Shown: positions 1-9,290 of the stretch, one piece after another
Numbering within the stretch: the first letter of the stretch is position 1
How the letters are laid out: every line of letters begins with the position of its first letter
Source: CADCTM01 sp049671305
Lineage (GTDB): Bacteria; Cyanobacteriota; Cyanobacteriia; Cyanobacteriales; Coleofasciculaceae
Assembly (NCBI GenBank): GCA_049671305.1
Contig: JBATUR010000121.1
Span: 1 to 50,841 of the forward strand
Length of the DNA: 50,841 nucleotides
Reading direction: 5' to 3'
The notes under the pieces: model-generated
What the model saw: the letters and a program-made list of their open reading frames with translations, nothing else
The model's database searches: none
What the model was told of the DNA's origin: nothing
Translations under genes and position numbers: made by a program

Positions 1-1917
1 GGCATCGGTAGCACCTACATCGCCTCAAAAGAATGGTCAACAGCCCTCAATGCCTACAACCAATCCCTGATCATCTCCCGACACCTCAAGGACAAAATCA
101 AAGAAACCACCATCCTTAACCAAATCGGCAAAATCAACGCCGCTTCTGGTCAAATTTCCACAGCCCAAGAATACTACAACCAAGCTCTACCCCTATCTCG
201 ACAACTCGGTTATAAAACAGAAGAAGCCAACATCCTCTACAACCAAGCCACCTTAAATCGCCAGCAAAATAACCTCACTGCTGCCAAAACTGAAATCGAG
301 ACAGCTATCAATATTATTGAATCACTCCGCACTCAAATTGCTAGCAAAGAATTGCGACAATCCTACTTTGCCCGCAACCAAGATTATTATCAGTTCTACA
401 TTGATTTATTAATGCAACTGCACCAGCAAAACCCCAACCAAGGATACGATGGTCAAGCATTGCACATTAGCGAACGCGCCCGTGCCCGCAGTCTCCTCGA
501 ACTCCTCACCGAAGCTACTGCCAATATTCGCCAAGGTGCTGACCCCAAACTGCTAGAACAAGAACGCAATTTGCAACAAGAACTCAACACCCTAGAACGT
601 CGTAGGTATGAACTCTCAAGCGGTCAGTATACTGAACAAGAACTGAATGAAATCAAACAAAAATCCCAATCCCTACTCACTCAACTCAAACAACTAGAAA
701 CCCAAATTCGCACCACCAGTCCCCGCTACGCGGCGCTCAAATATCCCGAACCGTTAACCTTACAACAGATTCAACAACAGGTACTCGACGACGATACTTT
801 ACTTTTACAATATTCCCTCGGCGAAGACCGCAGTTATCTGTGGGCAGTCACCAAAACCAGCATCACCAGTTATGTACTTCCCAAACGCAGTGAAATCGAA
901 GCCGCCGCCCAAACTTTCCGCCAATCTCTTACCCCAGATAGTGGAGCAAATCTAGAAACCGGACTGCCACTAAGTCAGATGCTTCTCGCCCCAGTCGCTA
1001 ATCAATTAGCCAACAAACGCTTACTAGTGGTTGGAGATGGGGCATTACAATATGTTCCCTTTGCCGCACTGCCAATTCCGACTTCTCCCACAAACCCGCT
1101 ACTCGTCCAAAACGAAATCATCACCCTACCCTCCGCCTCAACGGTTGCCATTCAACGCCGACAACTGCAAAACCGTCCAATTGCTGCCAAATCTCTTGCC
1201 GTAATTGCTGACCCCATCTTCGCTACCAACGACACTCGTCTGACCGGCATTCCACCTCAACCAACCCCCGATACACTATCTAGTCGTACCCTCACTCGTG
1301 CTACTCGTAACTTGGGTTTAGGAGACAGTGTATCGGTACTTGACCGCCTGGAATATACGGGCATCGAAGCCAAAAAAATTCTCGCTCTTGTCCCAGAAGC
1401 TAAACGCCTGCAAGCCCTGGATTTTAATGCCTCCCGCACCGCCGCTACTGACCCGAATTTAGCCGAATATCAAATTATCCACCTTGCCACTCACGGCTTA
1501 CTCGACCCAATTAATCCTGAATTATCGGGAATTGTGCTGTCTTTATATGATCAAAAAGGCACATCCCAAGATGGATTTTTGCGCCTTCACGATATCTTCA
1601 ACCTCAATTTACCTGCGGAACTGGTAGTGTTGAGTGCTTGCGAAACCGGATTAGGTAAAGAAGTGAAAGGGGAAGGGTTGGTGGGCTTGACAAGGGGCTT
1701 TATGTATGCTGGAGCGCGGCGTGTGGTGGTGAGTTTGTGGAGTGTTAATGATGTTGCCACTTCTGAAGTGATGGCGAAATTCTACCAAAAAATGCTCAAC
1801 GAAGGACAAAATCCGGTATCGGCATTAAGAGCAGCACAATTGGAGATGTGGAAATCTCAGAATTGGCAGTCTCCTTATTATTGGGCGGCGTTTACAGTGC
1901 AGGGGGACTGGCGATAG
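1..1917 (+). CDS. TPR-CHAT domain protein, 5' end outside the window
   Basis: The reading frame is open from base 1, so the start lies upstream. The visible 638 codons begin with at least two tetratricopeptide-type helical repeats (NQALPLSRQLG-like units, about bases 1-300). A long glutamine-rich coiled-coil stretch follows, then a C-terminal CHAT domain, a caspase-like cysteine peptidase fold. The expected catalytic pair is visible: His in HLATHG (codon 1492-1494) and Cys in LSACETG (codon 1639-1641). The family motif GLTRGFMYAGARRVVVSLW follows the Cys. TPR-CHAT proteins are abundant in filamentous cyanobacteria; some relatives act with gasdermins or CRISPR complexes, but no such partner is visible here. 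A TTG at 352 could be mistaken for a start, but the TPR coding runs straight through it. Substrate and trigger are unknown. Confidence 0.9.
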   Translation, partial: GIGSTYIASKEWSTALNAYNQSLIISRHLKDKIKETTILNQIGKINAASGQISTAQEYYNQALPLSRQLGYKTEEANILYNQATLNRQQNNLTAAKTEIETAINIIESLRTQIASKELRQSYFARNQDYYQFYIDLLMQLHQQNPNQGYDGQALHISERARARSLLELLTEATANIRQGADPKLLEQERNLQQELNTLERRRYELSSGQYTEQELNEIKQKSQSLLTQLKQLETQIRTTSPRYAALKYPEPLTLQQIQQQVLDDDTLLLQYSLGEDRSYLWAVTKTSITSYVLPKRSEIEAAAQTFRQSLTPDSGANLETGLPLSQMLLAPVANQLANKRLLVVGDGALQYVPFAALPIPTSPTNPLLVQNEIITLPSASTVAIQRRQLQNRPIAAKSLAVIADPIFATNDTRLTGIPPQPTPDTLSSRTLTRATRNLGLGDSVSVLDRLEYTGIEAKKILALVPEAKRLQALDFNASRTAATDPNLAEYQIIHLATHGLLDPINPELSGIVLSLYDQKGTSQDGFLRLHDIFNLNLPAELVVLSACETGLGKEVKGEGLVGLTRGFMYAGARRVVVSLWSVNDVATSEVMAKFYQKMLNEGQNPVSALRAAQLEMWKSQNWQSPYYWAAFTVQGDWR

Positions 1918-2205
1918 AGGTACTATGCCAAAGCCAGAAAAACTCTGCAAATTAACCTGTAACTTGTTGACATTTAGAGTTAAGATCTGCAGTGTTAGAA
2001 GCTTAGGACTTTGCTGATGCCAAAAGTTCAGATAAAATGTCTAATTTATTCAATTACACTCTTAAAATAATTGGGTAAATTTCAGGCTTTGAAGTAAGGG
2101 ATCTAGGCTAAACCACAAAATAAGAGCTTTGATTACTAATTCTTACGCGACAGGAAATGCCTGATCGTATATTGTTAAATCTGTAGCCACGAGAGTGAGC
2201 AATCC

Positions 2206-3405
2206 ATGTCTCAGGAAGTCAGCACCAACCCAAGAGCAAATAAGCAGTTGAGCAGTTCTAAATCAGTCCAGCCTTGGTCGGCAGAATCCGATGCCGATAA
2301 ACTAATGGATGACTTGTTTTCGGATATTGACCGGATTTTGGACGGTGGCAGTAAGCTACCGACAGAGCCAGTTAAGCCTGAATATGTGTCATTACAGTCG
2401 ATCGTGATGCCAGAACTTCCCACGCCGTCGGCAGGGATAGCGACTCAGGAATTGGTACCGAGCTACGATCTACCAGAAGTTGAGCAGCCGCCGATAGAGG
2501 CAACACTGGTTCAAACAACTACACCAACTGTAATTCCCCAGGCTAAACGCTCAGGTTGGTCTATTGAAAAATGGCTCTTAGCAGGAGGTATTATTTCTTT
2601 GTTGGTGGCGCTTGGTTTGTTGGTGGCAAATCAACAAAAGATTCGTTTGCCAGGATTTTTAAATTTTTCGGGTTCGTCTTCGTCAGAGCAACTTCCGGCA
2701 GAGGATACTCAGTTTGTGAGTTATATGTTGCGATCGCTTCAGGTAATCGAAAATAAAAACAAAAATAACGAGAAGACAGCTACAGCAACTAATGCTACAA
2801 ATAATCAAGCGCCAGTAGCTTTGCCGACGCTGCCTGCAGTTGGTAGCAGATCGCCTGTGCCAAATCAACCACCGCAGGTTTTGGAAAGAATTTATATTCC
2901 AGTTTATCCGCCCCAAGCTCCTGTTGCTCAAAACATCAATCCGCCAACGGCAAGAGCGGCAGTACCTGCGCCAAAGCCTGCGGCAAAAGCTCCGGCAAAA
3001 GCTCCGGCTCCAGCAGCAAGGCAGTCAGCTCCAGCTCCTGTCAAATCCTCAACTCCTGTCAAACCCTCAGCTCCAGCTCCTGTCAAACAGCCCGCTCCGA
3101 CTCCTGTCGCTAAACTGGCTCCGCCTCCGGTAATGCCTGAGCTGCCGCCTGCACCAGCACCTTCGGCTGTTGAGTCGGCTGCGAGTGTTTCAGCCGCGCC
3201 TACCGAGCAACATACTTTGGTAGGATTGATGGAATCAGATGAGCGATCGGCGGCGTTGTTTGATATTGATGGTTCGACTCAACGCTTTTATATTGGGGAA
3301 GGTATTGGTGCGAGTGGTTGGATTTTGGTTTCTGTGGCTAATCAGGAAGCTATGATTCGACGTAATGGGGAAGTGCGCTCTGTTTATGTAGGACAGAAGT
3401 TTTAA
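2206..3405 (+). CDS. Membrane-anchored Ala/Pro-rich protein with a small C-terminal GspC/PilP-like domain
   Basis: The protein has 399 residues. The N-terminal ~120 residues are polar and probably cytoplasmic. One transmembrane segment follows at about 124-143 (WLLAGGIISLLVALGLLVA). A long Ala/Pro/Lys linker (about 235-325) carries repeated AP(A/V)K units, and a compact C-terminal domain of ~55 residues ends in VRSVYVGQKF. This layout resembles periplasm-spanning proteins such as GspC or PilP, whose C-terminal beta domain has a similar look, but I rest this only on general appearance. The ATG at 2206 follows a purine-rich GAGAGTGAG stretch. No operon partner is adjacent: the next gene is on the other strand. 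Function is unknown; a role in an envelope-spanning machine is an inference. Confidence 0.8.
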   Translation: MSQEVSTNPRANKQLSSSKSVQPWSAESDADKLMDDLFSDIDRILDGGSKLPTEPVKPEYVSLQSIVMPELPTPSAGIATQELVPSYDLPEVEQPPIEATLVQTTTPTVIPQAKRSGWSIEKWLLAGGIISLLVALGLLVANQQKIRLPGFLNFSGSSSSEQLPAEDTQFVSYMLRSLQVIENKNKNNEKTATATNATNNQAPVALPTLPAVGSRSPVPNQPPQVLERIYIPVYPPQAPVAQNINPPTARAAVPAPKPAAKAPAKAPAPAARQSAPAPVKSSTPVKPSAPAPVKQPAPTPVAKLAPPPVMPELPPAPAPSAVESAASVSAAPTEQHTLVGLMESDERSAALFDIDGSTQRFYIGEGIGASGWILVSVANQEAMIRRNGEVRSVYVGQKF

Positions 3406-3486
3406 GGGTTTATTTGAAAAGAGAAGGGCAATCGCTTTTTGTGGAGAAAGGGCGAGCTTTTTTCATATCAATAACTACTGCAAGCA

Positions 3487-4269
3487 TCACCGTAATCCTT
3501 TCTCTTTTAACAAAGCATCTGCCCAAGCAACATCTGATTCTGATAACGGCGGTATTGATCCACGACTATAATCTATTGCCAAATCATAACTAGCTATCTC
3601 ATAGATTTCACCTAATAATGCTTGCAAATCTATAATTGGTTCAATATCTTCTGTCTGCAAAGGTAGAGGAAATGCAGGAATCATATCTTGTAAATTAAAA
3701 GCATACAAGTCAGCATTAGGACGACAATTACCGCGACTAATTAAAATTCGATATTGACTACTAATATTATTACCAAAAAATGACAAAGCTTCCCCTGCCC
3801 GTAGTAAATCAATTTCAACTAAATGAGTTCCACTACCTAAGACTCGAAGCCGTTTCTTTTCATATATTTGTCTTCCTTTTCCTAAGCGCTTATTAGCAGG
3901 AGAAAGAATTTCAATACTAGTAATAACTTTATCTGTTCCTACTTCTCTAATTTCTAAATAACCTTCTTTAATAATCTCAGGAACTGGAACTGTCACCTTT
4001 GTCGGTTGTGTCGTAGGTGCGGCAACAGCAACATTAGTAATGGTAGTTGTTGCAGTGCTTGAGCGTTTTACTATTAGATCAGGAATACCAACAAGCAGCG
4101 AATTTTCACTAGGCGTTTCATACATTCGTACTTCCACAGCAACTCGGTACTTAGGACGTAGCTTGGGAGACAAAGATCTGGCGATTTCAATAATCAACCA
4201 ATGATGTACTCCTGGCCAGATTTCAGGATGTTCTAGATAAGGGTTCATACCGGGAAAGGGATATGGCAT
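3487..4269 (-). CDS. DUF4058 family protein
   Basis: The 260-residue protein opens with MPYPFPGMNPYLEHPEIWPG, the hallmark start of DUF4058, a family numerous in cyanobacteria and planctomycetes. It continues with the family's conserved stretch TSIEILSPANKRLGKGR and YEKKRLRVL, in which an Ile-Glu-hydrophobic-Leu-Ser-Pro motif precedes a basic loop. A later LPLPL segment and the C-terminal DYSRGSIPPLSE stretch also fit the family. The IEILSP...K pattern recalls restriction-endonuclease-like folds, but no activity is established. It is a stand-alone gene: the next gene upstream on this strand (4328-4633) ends 58 bp away. Length is normal for the family. Confidence 0.88.
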   Translation of the reverse strand: MPYPFPGMNPYLEHPEIWPGVHHWLIIEIARSLSPKLRPKYRVAVEVRMYETPSENSLLVGIPDLIVKRSSTATTTITNVAVAAPTTQPTKVTVPVPEIIKEGYLEIREVGTDKVITSIEILSPANKRLGKGRQIYEKKRLRVLGSGTHLVEIDLLRAGEALSFFGNNISSQYRILISRGNCRPNADLYAFNLQDMIPAFPLPLQTEDIEPIIDLQALLGEIYEIASYDLAIDYSRGSIPPLSESDVAWADALLKEKGLR

Positions 4270-4327
4270 TGAGCAAACTCCTTAAAGCTTACTTATAGTT
4301 TAGCAATACTGCTTGTAATAACGCCTT

Positions 4328-4633
4328 TTAATCATTATCGCCGCAGTCAATTTTTTTCAGCTTGTTATGACTGTCAAATTCGTTAACTTCTAAATTAACA
4401 ACACGCTCATTTAAAGCATGAGTATTATTCATTAACTCAGCATTTTGAATTGATGAATCCCAAATAATTTTTGTACTCCAATTTGCCCCAAAAATAACAG
4501 CTAAAGGTAAAATCATGCCGCTGTTTGTAATTGAGACAAGTGGTATGCAAATCGCCAACATTCCCGTTGCAAAGCTCCATATAATCGCAATAGCGGCAAT
4601 TTTATAACCGTTGCCACTGAATTGTTGCCCCAT
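4328..4633 (-). CDS. Small hypothetical membrane protein
   Basis: The protein has 101 residues with two likely transmembrane segments (about 11-33, IAAIAIIWSFATGMLAICIPL, and 37-54, around SGMILPLAVIFGANW). A polar, acidic tail of about 45 residues (ALNERVVNLEVNEFDS) may form a short coiled coil. I do not recognise a family. The gene is on the same strand as the DUF4058 gene downstream (58 bp gap) and may be co-transcribed with it. Coding status rests on the hydrophobic pattern and an ATG start; there is no strong ribosome binding site. A lineage-specific gene is most likely. Confidence 0.55.
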   Translation of the reverse strand: MGQQFSGNGYKIAAIAIIWSFATGMLAICIPLVSITNSGMILPLAVIFGANWSTKIIWDSSIQNAELMNNTHALNERVVNLEVNEFDSHNKLKKIDCGDND

Positions 4634-4771
4634 TAATTTTTACTCTAAAACACGATATTTATTAAGCTTTAGGATTGAAGCATTGCCCTCTCTAAAACTA
4701 AGAAAGGGACTTTAAACTACCAACTAGTCTATTATTCTATTATTCAGCAATATATTATGACTAATTGGCTC

Positions 4772-6280
4772 TTAACGCATATCGTAACCAAATAAACTGG
4801 GGTCAACTTCTCCTAACTTTAAATCATCCAAACCATACTCTGCCCAACGCCTTTCTACCATTGCTGCGACATCATCATCAGATTCTAAAGGTTCGCCCCA
4901 TTCATGCTCAGTTTCGGGAGGGATTTTGGTCGTTGCATCAATTCCCATCCTTCCGCCTAAACCAATTTTTTCACTAGCAAAGTCTAAACTATCAAACGGT
5001 GTATTTGGTAGTATGAAAACATCGCGAACTGGGTCAACTTTAGAACTAATTGCCCAGACAACTTGGCGCGGATCGCGAATATTAATTGACTTATCGACAA
5101 CAATCACAAACTTGGTATAGGTAAACTGCGGTAAGGCACTCCAGAAAGCCAAAGCAGCACGTCGCGCTTGCCCTGGATAAGCTTTATCAATGGAAATAAT
5201 TGCCGCCTTATAACTAAGGGCTTCCATTGGTAGGAAAAAGTCAACAATTTCTGAAACTTGCTGACGCAAAATAGGGGTATAAATGCGGTTAAGTGCGATC
5301 GCCATCATCGCTTCTTCTTTCGGTGGACGACCGCTAAATGTCGTCATATAAATCGGATCTTTACGATGCGTCATGCAATTAAAACGCACCAAAGGCGAAT
5401 CCTCCACCCCACCGTAATAACCCATGTGATCACCAAAAGGACCATCTGGCAAAACTTCCCCTGGCGTAATTGTGCCTTCGAGGACAAACTCCGAATCAGC
5501 CGGAACATCTAAGTCTACCGTCTTACACTTGGCTAATTGGACGCCAGAACCGCCGTACAGCCCTGCAAACAACCATTCTGATAAATCTACAGGAATCGGT
5601 GTCGCGGCTGCCATAATGATTAAGGGGTCAACACCAAGAGCGATCGCTACTTCCAGCTTTTTGCCATTTTCCGCCGCCTTCCGCAAATGCCGCGCCCCAC
5701 CCCGCACCGACAACCAATGCACCGTCATCGTGTTGCGTGACTGTAGTTGCAACCGATAAACGCCAACATTCGGCGTGCCGGTTTCACAATCTTTTGTAAT
5801 CACCAGCCCCAATGTGATAATCTTACCGGCATCACCTGAATAAGGGCGAATCAAAGGCAGCTTAGTTAAGTCCAGAGCATCTCCTTCAAGCACAACCTGT
5901 TGGCAAGCTGGGAAAAAATCTCGTCCCGGTTTCGCCTTAACTACATCAAACAAAACCTTGCCAAATTCCACAGCTTGGGAAATCTTTTTCGGTGGCTTTG
6001 GTTGTTGCAACATTCCCAGCTTTTTGCCCAGAGTTTCCAACTCCTGCGGATGTTCCATATTCATTGCCCAGCAAACCCGTTCCTCTGTCCCCATCAAATT
6101 GATAGCAACAGGAAACGATGCCCCCTTAACATTTTCAAACAGTAGCCCTGGTCCCCCTGCTTGCAGCATCCGGTTGGATATTTCCGCAATTTCCAAGTCT
6201 GGATCAACTAACGCCTTTATTCGCCGTAACTGCCCACGTTCTTCTAGCTGCTTGATGAATCCCCGTAAATCTCTTGCCAT
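4772..6280 (-). CDS. ubiD: UbiD family decarboxylase (plastoquinone pathway candidate)
   Basis: The protein has 502 residues, close to E. coli UbiD (497). UbiD enzymes use prenylated FMN to decarboxylate unsaturated acids. In cyanobacteria the homologue is assigned to decarboxylation of 4-hydroxy-3-solanesylbenzoate in plastoquinone synthesis. Visible family landmarks are the N-terminal MARDLRGFIKQLEERG, the central QLQSRNTMTVHWL (cofactor and metal region), EGTITPGEVLPDGPFGDHMGYYGG with its conserved Glu and Asp residues, and SGRPPKEEAMM. The C-terminal third carries DATTKIPPE. The start ATG is at 6280; the gene is divergent from the NYN gene at 6402. The flavin prenyltransferase partner UbiX is not in this window. 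The family has many substrates, so the plastoquinone role is inferred from lineage. Confidence 0.93.
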   Translation of the reverse strand: MARDLRGFIKQLEERGQLRRIKALVDPDLEIAEISNRMLQAGGPGLLFENVKGASFPVAINLMGTEERVCWAMNMEHPQELETLGKKLGMLQQPKPPKKISQAVEFGKVLFDVVKAKPGRDFFPACQQVVLEGDALDLTKLPLIRPYSGDAGKIITLGLVITKDCETGTPNVGVYRLQLQSRNTMTVHWLSVRGGARHLRKAAENGKKLEVAIALGVDPLIIMAAATPIPVDLSEWLFAGLYGGSGVQLAKCKTVDLDVPADSEFVLEGTITPGEVLPDGPFGDHMGYYGGVEDSPLVRFNCMTHRKDPIYMTTFSGRPPKEEAMMAIALNRIYTPILRQQVSEIVDFFLPMEALSYKAAIISIDKAYPGQARRAALAFWSALPQFTYTKFVIVVDKSINIRDPRQVVWAISSKVDPVRDVFILPNTPFDSLDFASEKIGLGGRMGIDATTKIPPETEHEWGEPLESDDDVAAMVERRWAEYGLDDLKLGEVDPSLFGYDMR

Positions 6281-6401
6281 AATGAATGAAGTTACGAAAT
6301 ATAAAGCCTTTTCTCTTATTATGATGGGAATCTTAAAAGTATGAGCGTCTCCTGGATTCAGGAGTTAACCGCCTCAACAAAAGCGAAGAGTGGGAATACC
6401 C

Positions 6402-7808
6402 ATGCCAGATAACGCTAGTGTAATACCAGCCGCTGATTCTGCCGTTATTCACGAAATCAGCCTCTATGTCTATCAAACTTTAATTGAAATTCAGCAACAG
6501 CAACCAGAATTAATCAAAGAAAAGTATAGAAAGGTTCCTTGGCGCGATGCTAGAAACCAATCAGTTTTCATGATGAAACTGAAAGAGGGACTTAGCAACA
6601 GTCCAGACAAAGAAGCATTAATTCTTCGGGTCAAAATTTTCTTACAAGGATTGTTAGTACCTAGTTATTTCCAGCTAGCAAGTTTTGGCAAACTAATAGA
6701 AAGAATTAATTTATCAATTCAGCAATTAGTTGATCACAGAAACCTAAGAGAAAACTTACATTCAGGTGATTTAACAGAACCTGCTAAAGGAATTGCCATC
6801 TTGCTTCTAGATGCAGAAAATCTACGACTTGATGCTAAAACTGAAAAATTCTTGACAGCTATTTGTACTTATCCCATTCAAATTAAAATTGCTTTTGCGA
6901 ATTGGAGCAAAATGGGAAAACAAGATGTAGAGTTTCACGGACGTGGTTATGAACTAATTCATGTGCCAGTTGGTAAAGATAGTGCTGATCTAAAAATGGC
7001 AACTGTTGGTTCATCAATTTTTATCCATTACCCAACAGCAAAAGAAATTTTAGTTTGCTCATCCGACCGTGTTTTAAGTCATCTTTGTACGACACTGCAA
7101 ACTCATGGACTGACGGTATATTTAGTTCGTAAGCGTGATGAAGTAATCACAGTTTTTAATAACAAAACTAATCAAACTCACACTCATTCACTCAAGTTTG
7201 TTGCTGAAGTGCCTCCTCTTGAGCAAGTAATTGTTCAAATTAAAAGTTTAATCAAATTAGAGCAAAAGCGCAGCAATAATCAGTGGATTAAGTTATCTAA
7301 AATTTCTACTTTGTTTCAAGAAAAATTTAAAATTACTCTGAGTCAGGTTGTCTCTACTCATTTTCCTGGCAAAAGAGCCAGAGATATTTTTATTGAAAAC
7401 CCACAGGATTTTGTTGTTCATCAACTAACAGAACAATCTGAAATATATATAAGTTTGTTTGCAATACCTATACTAGAAGTGAGCGTAGTTAGTGACTCGG
7501 AGCAAGTAAATAGCAAAGCTCAAAATATTCGTCAAATTAACTCACAATCTGAATTAGAGCAGGTATTAGTCAAAATGATTGATAGTGCAACGAGTAAATC
7601 TCCAGGGACATATCTACCAATAAATATTTTAGGAACTCAGTTTCAGCGCCAATATGGTCAACCTGTGACTACAGTAATTAAAAAACTACAGCTTAAGTGT
7701 AACTTTATTAAATTTTTGCAATCTTGTCGTGTTTTTGAGTTAAAACAAACAGATAAAGGTTGGGGAGTTGCCTTGCACAACATTAGAGATGAAGATACGA
7801 GTTGCTGA
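6402..7808 (+). CDS. NYN domain nuclease-like protein with two LOTUS/OST-HTH-like modules
   Basis: Residues ~130-245 form a NYN (PIN-like, LabA-type) domain. Its acidic positions are visible in LLLDAENLRLD, KDSADLKMATVG and VCSSDRVLSHL; such domains cleave RNA in characterised relatives. Two C-terminal stretches (about 265-345, QWIKLSKISTLFQEKF...FVVHQL, and 380-460, YLPINILGTQFQRQYG...VFELKQ) have the winged-helix spacing of LOTUS/OST-HTH modules, which bind RNA. The N-terminal ~120 residues are helical and unassigned. A GTG at 6390 would add four residues; I chose ATG 6402 because the purine-rich GAAGAGTGGGA lies just upstream. The gene is divergent from ubiD and stands alone. RNA turnover is a plausible role but is not shown. 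Confidence 0.85.
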   Translation: MPDNASVIPAADSAVIHEISLYVYQTLIEIQQQQPELIKEKYRKVPWRDARNQSVFMMKLKEGLSNSPDKEALILRVKIFLQGLLVPSYFQLASFGKLIERINLSIQQLVDHRNLRENLHSGDLTEPAKGIAILLLDAENLRLDAKTEKFLTAICTYPIQIKIAFANWSKMGKQDVEFHGRGYELIHVPVGKDSADLKMATVGSSIFIHYPTAKEILVCSSDRVLSHLCTTLQTHGLTVYLVRKRDEVITVFNNKTNQTHTHSLKFVAEVPPLEQVIVQIKSLIKLEQKRSNNQWIKLSKISTLFQEKFKITLSQVVSTHFPGKRARDIFIENPQDFVVHQLTEQSEIYISLFAIPILEVSVVSDSEQVNSKAQNIRQINSQSELEQVLVKMIDSATSKSPGTYLPINILGTQFQRQYGQPVTTVIKKLQLKCNFIKFLQSCRVFELKQTDKGWGVALHNIRDEDTSC

Positions 7809-8064
7809 TAAGAGTCTCTTCCAAAAAAATATTGTTCAAGCCAACTGCTGATTGCTTGCGTTATTGTTGTAAAACCTGCGCCAATTTACTTTCCGAGCCA
7901 TGCTAGTAGCATATTATCATTTAAAATGTATAAATAAGGCATCAAATTTTCTTAATCATAGATTTATTTAGCATTTACGTTTTCTTAACCAGTTGCCGCT
8001 TGAATGTCCGATATGCTAAGGAAGAGAAACCTTGATGAAAGCATAGTCAGCCCTTTCCTAGTTA

Positions 8065-8754
8065 ATGAATATGACCACAATCTTTAGTTTGCTTGCTAAG
8101 GGGGGTCCGGTAATGGTACCTCTCTTAGGGTTGTCTGTTGCTACTATTGCTTGCGCTTTAGAACGAGCTTTGTTTTGGTTCCGGTTGTTGAGACAAGAAG
8201 ATAAAATTGTCCACGATGTTTTAGAAGCAGCTCGTATAGACTTAGATAAAGCTGCGACAATTGCTGCCAATGCTCAGGCTTTACCAATTGGTCGTTATTT
8301 GCTTGCGCCTTTAAGACTAAAGCAACCTACTCCTGAAACTTTTCGCCTAGCATTAGAATCTGCTGGAGATAAAGAATTTGTGCAAATGCATAAAGGGGAT
8401 AAACTATTAGAAAGTGTAGTGGGAATTGCTCCCTTGCTCGGTCTTTTGGGTACAGTAACGGGTTTGATTGTTACTTTCAACAACCTGAATATTGGCGGAG
8501 GTGGAGCAAGTGACAGTGCCACGAAGGCTGCGGCTGGTATTGGTGAAGCTTTGACTACTACAGCTTCTGGTATGGCTGTGGCAATTATTGCTCTTTCTGT
8601 TTTTCGAGTTTTTGTTACTTTACAATCTAACCAAATAGATTATTTTTCGGCAGTTGGTAGCGAGCTAGAATTAATCTATCGGCAAGTTTGGTACGAACCT
8701 TCGGTTTCTGAGGGCAACTCGTCAATTCAGAAACAATCATCATGGGAATATTGA
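8065..8754 (+). CDS. exbB: MotA/TolQ/ExbB proton channel subunit
   Basis: The 229-residue protein has three transmembrane segments: about 14-40, 116-138 and 163-187. This is the ExbB/TolQ topology, with a cytoplasmic loop between the first two. The conserved segment GIAPLLGLLGTVTGLIVTF and the following GIGEALTTTASGMAVAI are diagnostic of the family; the Thr residues in segments 2 and 3 line the proton path in ExbB. The protein works as a ring around ExbD in the inner membrane and converts proton flow into motion of a TonB-type partner. exbD follows after 41 bp. The convergent gene at 9291-10463 encodes the likely partner. ATG 8065 is chosen; a second ATG two codons later is possible. Confidence 0.93.
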   Translation: MNMTTIFSLLAKGGPVMVPLLGLSVATIACALERALFWFRLLRQEDKIVHDVLEAARIDLDKAATIAANAQALPIGRYLLAPLRLKQPTPETFRLALESAGDKEFVQMHKGDKLLESVVGIAPLLGLLGTVTGLIVTFNNLNIGGGGASDSATKAAAGIGEALTTTASGMAVAIIALSVFRVFVTLQSNQIDYFSAVGSELELIYRQVWYEPSVSEGNSSIQKQSSWEY

Positions 8755-8795
8755 GCCTTAAAAGTAAATATATACTCTAAGAGTGCTAATTGATA

Positions 8796-9209
8796 ATGCG
8801 CTTTAAATCTAAGCAAAAAACTTCGCAGATGCCAGAGCTTAACTTGGTGCCAATGATGGATGTCATTATGACTATTTTGACATTCTTCATCATTGTTTCA
8901 ATGACATTAACAAATAAGCAGAATGCAGTAAATGTGACTTTACCTAGTGCAGGTTCAGGACTCAGTGAGCAGAAAGCCCCTGATCCTTTGGTAGTTAGTA
9001 TCGACCCTCAAGGACAACTTTTTTTAGGCGAGGATGCAATTACTGAAGCGCAATTAGTTCAACCAATGCAGGCTTATTTACAAAAAAATCCTCAAGGAGC
9101 AGTAGTATTAAATGCAGACCGCAAACTTCCCTACGAAAAGGTTGTACAAGTTTTAGGGAAAATGCGAGATATTGGAGGCGATCGCGTTTCCTTGGCAATC
9201 AATAATTAA
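8796..9209 (+). CDS. exbD: ExbD/TolR biopolymer transport protein
   Basis: The 137-residue protein has one transmembrane segment near the N-terminus (about 18-38). It contains the essential Asp22 in the motif PELNLVPMMDVIMTILTFF, matching the ExbD/TolR proton-carrying aspartate. The periplasmic part ends with the usual small fold containing VVLNADRKLPYEKVVQVLGKMRDIGGDRVSLA. It forms the stator core inside the ExbB pentamer. A TTG at 8790 would add two residues; ATG 8796 is preferred. It is almost certainly co-transcribed with exbB. A HIP1 palindrome (9178-9185) falls in its last codons. Confidence 0.93.
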   Translation: MRFKSKQKTSQMPELNLVPMMDVIMTILTFFIIVSMTLTNKQNAVNVTLPSAGSGLSEQKAPDPLVVSIDPQGQLFLGEDAITEAQLVQPMQAYLQKNPQGAVVLNADRKLPYEKVVQVLGKMRDIGGDRVSLAINN

Positions 9210-9236
9210 TTGCATAGTTGATCGCATTACAAAAAA

Positions 9237-9264
9237 TTATCCCGCCTTTGCAGAGGCGGGATAA
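9237..9264 (-). terminator. Hairpin terminator between exbD and the TonB-like gene
   Basis: A perfect 11-bp stem (TTATCCCGCCT paired with AGGCGGGATAA) encloses a 6-base loop. On the minus strand the stem is followed by a run of T, so it fits a Rho-independent terminator for the TonB-like gene. It could also stop exbBD transcripts coming from the other side, although the plus strand lacks a T run. Confidence 0.8.
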
Positions 9265-9290
9265 AAAATGATCAGTAAGAGGTTTTCTTG

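Noticed and set aside
2840..3133. Plus-strand Gln/Leu-rich frame of 97 codons
   Set aside because: It is a shifted reading of the Ala/Pro-rich repeats of the gene at 2206-3405; the repetitive GC pattern keeps several frames open.
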